The notes under the pieces: generated by a model
The model's database searches: none
What the model was told of the DNA's origin: nothing
Seen by the model: only the letters and a program-made list of their open reading frames with translations
Assembly: GCF_019264485.1 (NCBI RefSeq)
Contig: NZ_JAHVAA010000012.1
Coordinates: 186,001-250,000 of the forward strand
Reading direction: 5' to 3'
Length of the DNA stretch: 64,000 bases
Source of the DNA: Sediminibacterium sp.
GTDB taxonomy: Bacteria > Bacteroidota > Bacteroidia > Chitinophagales > Chitinophagaceae
Translations under genes and position numbers: made by a program
Shown here: one piece after another, positions 59,262-64,000 of the stretch
Position numbering within the stretch: the first letter of the stretch is position 1
Layout: each line of letters begins with the position of its first letter

Positions 59262-60494
59262 ATGCTTACTCATACTATTTCAGCCAATACCGCTGCGTAT
59301 TTGCAGTTGGAGGAACAATACGGTGCACATAACTATCATCCCCTTCCAGTTGTACTGGAAAAAGGAGAAGGTGTTTTTCTATGGGATGTAGATGGCAAAC
59401 GTTACTACGATTTTTTAAGTGGTTATTCAGCCGTGAACCAGGGGCATTGTCATCCACGCATTATTCGAGCACTTACTACACAGGCACAAAAACTCACGCT
59501 TACTTCCCGTGCCTTTCACAATAACCTGTTGGGTGAATATGCACGCTTTATCAGCTCCTATTTTGGATACGATAAAGTGTTACCCATGAATACGGGTGTG
59601 GAAGGTGGTGAAACCGCCATTAAACTGGCCCGCAGGTGGGCTTATACCCAAAAAGGTGTTCCGGAAAACAAGGCAAAAATTCTTTTTGCAGAAGGTAATT
59701 TCTGGGGAAGAACACTGGCGGCTATTTCATCCTCCAGTGACCCCAGCAGTTACAAAGGTTTTGGTCCTTATATGCCAGGGTTTGAACTGGTTCCTTACAA
59801 TGATACCATTGCACTCGAAAAAGCGTTGCAGGATAAAAATGTAGCCGCTTTTATGGTGGAACCCATACAGGGTGAAGCCGGAGTGGTAGTACCCGATGAT
59901 GGGTATTTAAAAACAGTAAGGGCCCTCTGTACCGAATATAATGTATTATTTATTGCAGATGAAATACAGACAGGATTGGCCCGCACCGGTAAAATGCTGG
60001 CCTGCGATCATGAGTCTGTACAACCCGATATACTGGTATTGGGTAAAGCACTCAGCGGTGGTGTATTACCTGTTTCTGCAGTACTGGCCAATGATGAAGT
60101 GATGCTGAATATTAAACCGGGGGAACATGGTTCAACCTACGGTGGCAACCCATTGGCCTGTGCAGTTGCAATGGAGGCACTCACTGTTTTAAAAGAGGAG
60201 AAAATGGCGGAAAATGCCGAAGCAATGGGAGATTTATTAAGATCGGAACTTCATCAACTTCAATCTCCTTTTATCAAAATAATTCGTGGCAAAGGTTTAT
60301 TAAATGCCATCGTTATTGAACACCCCAATCTTGATGCGTCGTGGGATATATGTCTGGCACTAAAAGAAAACGGTTTATTGGCCAAACCCACACATGGCGA
60401 TAAAATACGTTTCGCTCCTCCACTGGTAATTACAGCAGATCAGGTAAAAGAAGCAGTGGAGATCATTGGCCGCTCGTTGAAGACGCTGGGGTAA
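59262..60494 (+). CDS. rocD: Ornithine aminotransferase
   Basis: The 410-residue PLP enzyme is of the class III aminotransferase family and best fits ornithine--oxo-acid transaminase, which converts ornithine and 2-oxoglutarate to glutamate semialdehyde. It shows [39 protein letters not shown] and the Schiff-base Lys in [19 protein letters not shown]. The N-terminal [21 protein letters not shown] is characteristic of RocD. Monocistronic. A TTG/TATCTTG pair about 130 bp upstream may be its promoter. Confidence 0.93.
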   Translation: MLTHTISANTAAYLQLEEQYGAHNYHPLPVVLEKGEGVFLWDVDGKRYYDFLSGYSAVNQGHCHPRIIRALTTQAQKLTLTSRAFHNNLLGEYARFISSYFGYDKVLPMNTGVEGGETAIKLARRWAYTQKGVPENKAKILFAEGNFWGRTLAAISSSSDPSSYKGFGPYMPGFELVPYNDTIALEKALQDKNVAAFMVEPIQGEAGVVVPDDGYLKTVRALCTEYNVLFIADEIQTGLARTGKMLACDHESVQPDILVLGKALSGGVLPVSAVLANDEVMLNIKPGEHGSTYGGNPLACAVAMEALTVLKEEKMAENAEAMGDLLRSELHQLQSPFIKIIRGKGLLNAIVIEHPNLDASWDICLALKENGLLAKPTHGDKIRFAPPLVITADQVKEAVEIIGRSLKTLG

Positions 60495-60506
60495 CAGAGG
60501 AGGAAA

Positions 60507-60567
60507 GAACAGAGAAACAGAGGAATAATATCATTTCGAAATTGAACATTCCTCTGTTTCTCTGTTC
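60507..60567. repeat. Convergent-junction hairpin, family A
   Basis: A perfect 20-bp stem GAACAGAGAAACAGAGGAAT (60507-60526) with its complement at 60548-60567. The identical 20-mer forms the stem at 8933-9007. It lies between rocD and the small membrane protein gene. Confidence 0.95.
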
Positions 60568-60568
60568 A

Positions 60569-60961
60569 TCATTTTCTCTCTCCCACCGGCATGCTTGGAA
60601 ACAGCACCATTAACTGTATAACAATGGCACAGCCCAGTATTGCGTAGAGTGCGGGTTGTTTTTCAGGACATTCGCCCAGCATACAGCTCGATACCAGTAC
60701 ATAATTTCTGATAGCCCATGCCAGATTGATGGCACCAATAAACACATTGGTTCTCTTGGCCCAGATACGCGGAATGGCAAAAAATAAAACCGCTGCTGAA
60801 CAGAATATTACATGAAACAAACCAGGTCTTCCAAAACTGGTACCCTCGGCTGCAAAACCGGATATACTCAGGTTTTTACTGATTACAATGCTCCAGGGGA
60901 AAAAACAACATATGACCAAACCGATAGCGGCGGCTATACCTATCTGCTGAGAATATTTCAT
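60569..60961 (-). CDS. Small four-TM membrane protein
   Basis: The 130-residue protein has about four membrane helices (9-27, 48-66, 74-92, 102-124) and a short CMLGECPEKQPA loop with two Cys. No family is recognised. The start is at MKYSQQIGIAAAIG; the longer track version extends into a repeat. It probably forms a minus-strand unit downstream of the type IX cargo gene but is separated from it by a repeat. Confidence 0.65.
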   Translation of the reverse strand: MKYSQQIGIAAAIGLVICCFFPWSIVISKNLSISGFAAEGTSFGRPGLFHVIFCSAAVLFFAIPRIWAKRTNVFIGAINLAWAIRNYVLVSSCMLGECPEKQPALYAILGCAIVIQLMVLFPSMPVGERK

Positions 60962-61013
60962 GATGGAATACTTAGGCTGCGAAGCTAAAGATTTTTGGGA
61001 AGAAGTGCGTTTT

Positions 61014-61112
61014 GAGCTGCCAGCTACCAGCCTCAAGATGATGCGTCAATATAAGAACTCGCTGTTTTATTTCAGGCTGGCAGCTAGAAGCTGAAAGCTA
61101 GCAGCCTTCTCC
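61014..61112. repeat. Inverted repeat, family J (AGCTNNN heptads)
   Basis: Left heptads GCTGCCA, GCTACCA, GCCTCAA (61016-61036) face right heptads GGCTGGC, AGCTAGA, AGCTGAA, AGCTAGC (61075-61102). The right arm is part of the coding region of the NHL-repeat protein. Confidence 0.88.
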
Positions 61113-63628
61113 CCTGCGCCAATTTTCACCAACTGAACAACCTTACGTTCTGTACCCTGTATCAATTCAACAATGTATTGTCCTGAAGTATAGCTTTGTC
61201 CAAACTGTATGGTACTGTTAGCCGTGAGCGACTGACGCTGTTCAATCAACCGGCCCTGCATGTCAGCAATACGCATGGAGATGGGCATATTGGATTGGCT
61301 GCTTTTTAACTGTACAGTAAAGAAATGAGTGGAAGGATTGCCCATTACTACCGGGTTCAATTTTTCTGCGTTTACAGACTGGGTAATATTTACCGCAAAA
61401 GATACACGCTGGCTGGCAACGCCATTTTCTACACTGGCTACCCAAAACCGATAAGTACCCGGTGTATTTTTTACCAGCGGTTCTATTGCTTTTGCATTAG
61501 GGGATGCAGTTTCAAAATATTGTACAGTGGTACCTGCTTTTGTTGTTACCTGCTGATCGAAACGAATAAAAGACAATTGTTTCAGGCTCTCATAGCTGGC
61601 ATCTTTTACAAGCGGCGCTTCTGGCTGAACTGTAACAGGAATAACAGCTTTCACCCTGCAGCCCTGCTGATCTGTTGTTTCAAATGAAACCTGTGTGGTA
61701 CCCGGGCGAACAGCTTTTACATATCCACGCTGGTCAATTGTTGCAATTTCTTCCAGTTGACTCTTCCATTTTCCATCGGGTATACCAGCGCTTAACTGGC
61801 GGGTTTGACCAGCAACCATTTTATTATATCCATGGATCACCGGAGTCATGGATACAGGTAAAACAACAAATGATGCTTTGCTTTCTGCTATACAACCTTC
61901 TTTTTCTGCGGTGAAAGAAATAACCACTTCACCTGCACTGATTCCTTTTATATTTCCTGCTTCTACTTTTGCGATAGCAGTATCACTGCTTCCCCACTGT
62001 CCCTGTAATAAAATGGTACTTAATGGTAAGCTGCTGCCAGCACAAACCTGCTGTGTTTTAAATGAAGACCCACCAGACTGCTGAATCAATTCAGGTGCCA
62101 ATGTTACGGGGGGTACTGCCGGTGAAGCTTTTACTTCAATGGTTTTAGCTGTAGTACTTACACAGCCAAACTCATCTTTTATCTCGTACGAGATGATGGT
62201 AGTACCATTTTGCTTTCCAAACAGTATTCCTTTTTCGTTGATTGCTGCAATATTGCTATTACTGGTCATCCATTTGCCATCTTTTGCATCAATTTTCAAC
62301 TGGTATTCTTTTCCGCTGCAAATCATTTCTTCTGTTACAATTGGCGCAACGACTGGCAGATCATGAATTTCAAATAAACCAGAGGCTTCTACAGTACCAT
62401 TTCTGTATACTATATCTGCCTGATAGGTTCCGGGGCGTGTTGCCTTAAAACGAAAACTATACCTGGTGGTTGATTCAGGATTCTGAAAAAATTGAATGCG
62501 ATGATTGTACTGATCTGCTACGTAAATATTGTCTTCATTATCTACAAACAAACCATAGGAATAATTAAACTGATTTATATTATTACCCTGACCATTTCCA
62601 CCGGCAACTGTAATACCGGTTTTGGCTCCGGGTGTCCAACGCTGTATACGCTGATTGGTCTGATCAGAAATAAACAAATCTCCTGCAGCATTAATAGCTA
62701 TATCAGTCGGAAAATACAATTGCCCTGCTCCTTTTCCTCTTCCCTGTCCGCCTGCAACGGTGATTCCTTTTTCTGCGTCTTTTTGCCAGGCCTGTACCCT
62801 GTCGTTAGCAGCATCTGCTATAAAAAGGGTACCTGTTTTATCAATCTTTATACTGCTCGGATATTGTAACTGGTTGGCCGCATTTCCTTTGCCATTTCCG
62901 CCTGCAACAGTTACTCCGGCAGCTGCGCCGGGTACCCAGCGCTGAATGCGGTGATTGTAATTATCAGCTATATAAATATTACCGGTTTCATCCAAACAAA
63001 TACCAAAAGGCATATTAAACTGGTGGGCTCCTGCTCCCCTGCCATTACCTCCAGCAACCGTAATACCTATTACAGAACCCGGTGTAAACATCTGTATACG
63101 GCTGTTTGCCGCATCGCTTACATAGATATTACCTTTTGTGTCTACCGCCACAGACATCGGATAATTTAACTGATCGGCATCGTCACCCTGTCCGGATACA
63201 CCTGCCACAGTAATTCCTTTTGCCGCCCCGGGGATCCATTTTTGTACACGGTGATTAAACTGGTCGGCTATATAAATATTACCTGAAGCATCTACTGCAA
63301 TTCCTGTAGGAAACCTGAACTCATCGTCTCCGGTACCTTCTCCATTACCACCTGCCACTGTTTTAACCAGTGATGGTGTAAAAGATGTATGCACCTGCTG
63401 TCTGTTGTGCTTCCATACAATACGTTCTACTTTTGGAGAAACAGCTTCCATAGAAAGCTCGGCATTAATGCAAAGTGTAGTGCTGCTTAAAACGGGTTTC
63501 GTAGCTGCAGTAAGGAGACTGTCGCTTGCCGATGCATTCATCATTAAACCAATCAATAACACCCAAATCAACAAGGCTGTTTTAAATTCAGACTTTGAGT
63601 TGTTTTGGTATGTTTTGATGATTTGCAT
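61067..63628 (-). CDS. NHL-repeat, Ig-like, type IX-secreted surface protein
   Basis: The about 853-residue protein has a signal peptide (ALLIWVLLIGLMMNASA). Six NHL repeats of about 52 residues follow, each with the pattern GNIYIADQFNHRVQKWIPGA and TVAGGNGxG, forming a probable six-bladed propeller (about 90-400). Three or so bacterial Ig-like domains then span about 400-690. A T9SS type A sorting domain (about 770-840, LNPVVMGNPSTHFFTVQL to YIVELIQGTERKVVQLVKI) closes the protein, which should be exported by PorSS and anchored at the surface. The last 15 or so residues (GEKAASFQLLAASLK) come from a repeat arm. The start could be 63628 or 63673. Confidence 0.88.
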   Translation of the reverse strand: MQIIKTYQNNSKSEFKTALLIWVLLIGLMMNASASDSLLTAATKPVLSSTTLCINAELSMEAVSPKVERIVWKHNRQQVHTSFTPSLVKTVAGGNGEGTGDDEFRFPTGIAVDASGNIYIADQFNHRVQKWIPGAAKGITVAGVSGQGDDADQLNYPMSVAVDTKGNIYVSDAANSRIQMFTPGSVIGITVAGGNGRGAGAHQFNMPFGICLDETGNIYIADNYNHRIQRWVPGAAAGVTVAGGNGKGNAANQLQYPSSIKIDKTGTLFIADAANDRVQAWQKDAEKGITVAGGQGRGKGAGQLYFPTDIAINAAGDLFISDQTNQRIQRWTPGAKTGITVAGGNGQGNNINQFNYSYGLFVDNEDNIYVADQYNHRIQFFQNPESTTRYSFRFKATRPGTYQADIVYRNGTVEASGLFEIHDLPVVAPIVTEEMICSGKEYQLKIDAKDGKWMTSNSNIAAINEKGILFGKQNGTTIISYEIKDEFGCVSTTAKTIEVKASPAVPPVTLAPELIQQSGGSSFKTQQVCAGSSLPLSTILLQGQWGSSDTAIAKVEAGNIKGISAGEVVISFTAEKEGCIAESKASFVVLPVSMTPVIHGYNKMVAGQTRQLSAGIPDGKWKSQLEEIATIDQRGYVKAVRPGTTQVSFETTDQQGCRVKAVIPVTVQPEAPLVKDASYESLKQLSFIRFDQQVTTKAGTTVQYFETASPNAKAIEPLVKNTPGTYRFWVASVENGVASQRVSFAVNITQSVNAEKLNPVVMGNPSTHFFTVQLKSSQSNMPISMRIADMQGRLIEQRQSLTANSTIQFGQSYTSGQYIVELIQGTERKVVQLVKIGAGEKAASFQLLAASLK

Positions 63629-64000
63629 TGGGCCCTGATGTCCTTTGATTTTGACAATACAAAGTGACTTCAATCCGGGTCCCTGGCATATAACGGCATC
63701 TGTGAAAAAATAGTAGTAGCAGGTACTTTTATGGTAGCAACGGAACTACATTAGTAAGCCAGTACAATTCATGATGCTTTTAAAATTGATTGTACGTTAT
63801 GGAGACAAAAAGAATTTTTTGTAGTGGATGAGACAGCAGGAATAAGGGTTTCGTAATACCTACAAACAAATACGTACTGATATCACTACAAATATGTCGT
63901 TTTAATGGTATTTTAAGGTGTAGATATGCGGCTACCATGCGCCAGTATGTGCAAAAGAAAAAGAGCCGTTCGGTTAGAACTGCTCTTCTCTTTCGGTTTT
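63629..64000. other. Right-edge intergenic stretch
   Basis: This holds the promoter region of the NHL protein gene (no clear -7/-33 pair found) and a terminator for a gene that lies beyond the window. No coding sequence is visible. Confidence 0.6.
63950..63990 (-). terminator. Terminator of a minus-strand gene beyond the right edge
   Basis: On the minus strand the stem AAGAGCAGTTC/GAACGGCTCTT is followed by TTTCTTTT. A gene should end just outside the window. Confidence 0.65.

Overview
The window looks like chromosome from a Bacteroidota bacterium, most likely family Chitinophagaceae. The evidence is gene content, not a database search: a SusC/SusD pair driven by a FecI/FecR-type sigma/anti-sigma pair, a large NHL-repeat protein with a type IX secretion C-terminal domain, zinc-less type B ribosomal protein L31, DUF4199, DUF1599, BT_3928-type and DUF721 proteins, the Bacteroidota variant of Lgt, and TAnnTTTG-like -7 elements. 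Most genes are ordinary chromosomal ones. I see no rRNA, CRISPR array, prophage or complete insertion sequence.

Layout. 0-6 kb: lipoprotein fragment, rpmE2, yajQ, TonB-type outer membrane protein, lgt, bacilliredoxin. 6-9 kb: small heat shock protein, TraB/GumN protein, ECF sigma factor with a four-TM partner. 9-14 kb: minus-strand pyrR / four-helix protein / pyrB / coaD / thioesterase, divergent from recF and a DUF721 gene, with a GxxExxY gene between those two. 14-20 kb: permease, DoxX-like protein, DUF1599, folP, FKBP isomerase, DHH phosphoesterase, ndk. 20.5-21.5 kb: a toxin-antitoxin module whose PIN toxin has an in-frame stop, flanked by a perfect 38-bp direct repeat. 21.6-31.8 kb: a polysaccharide utilisation locus (FecI, FecR, SusC, SusD, LamG lipoprotein, GH144-like enzyme, alpha/beta hydrolase), probably for beta-1,2-glucan. 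32-40 kb: LamG-GH127 enzyme, secreted proteins, class C serine hydrolase. 40-44 kb: methyltransferase, membrane protein, Crp/Fnr and AraC regulators. 44-50 kb: tRNA-Pro, a dihydroorotase homologue lacking catalytic residues, then DUF4199, two glycosyltransferases, GmhA, a HAD phosphatase and a secreted protein. 50-64 kb: lepA, Kir-type K+ channel, tpiA, GlmU-like protein, DUF1287, tRNA-Leu and tRNA-Gly, a glycosyltransferase, a serine hydrolase, rocD and the type IX cargo protein.

The most interesting feature is not a gene. At least twenty intergenic sites carry inverted arms built from degenerate tandem 7- or 8-nt units. There are about ten sequence families, but the architecture is shared. 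They occupy seven of the eight convergent gene junctions and many other gene 3' ends, and they are almost absent from divergent promoter regions. In several cases the stop codon or the last codons of a gene lie inside an arm. Three accessory loci (the four-helix gene, the GxxExxY gene and the toxin-antitoxin pair) are each bracketed by two copies of one family. Two of these interrupt what I recall as conserved neighbour pairs (pyrR-pyrB and recF-DUF721). This suggests repeat-bracketed gene cassettes, but it needs comparative genomics to prove.
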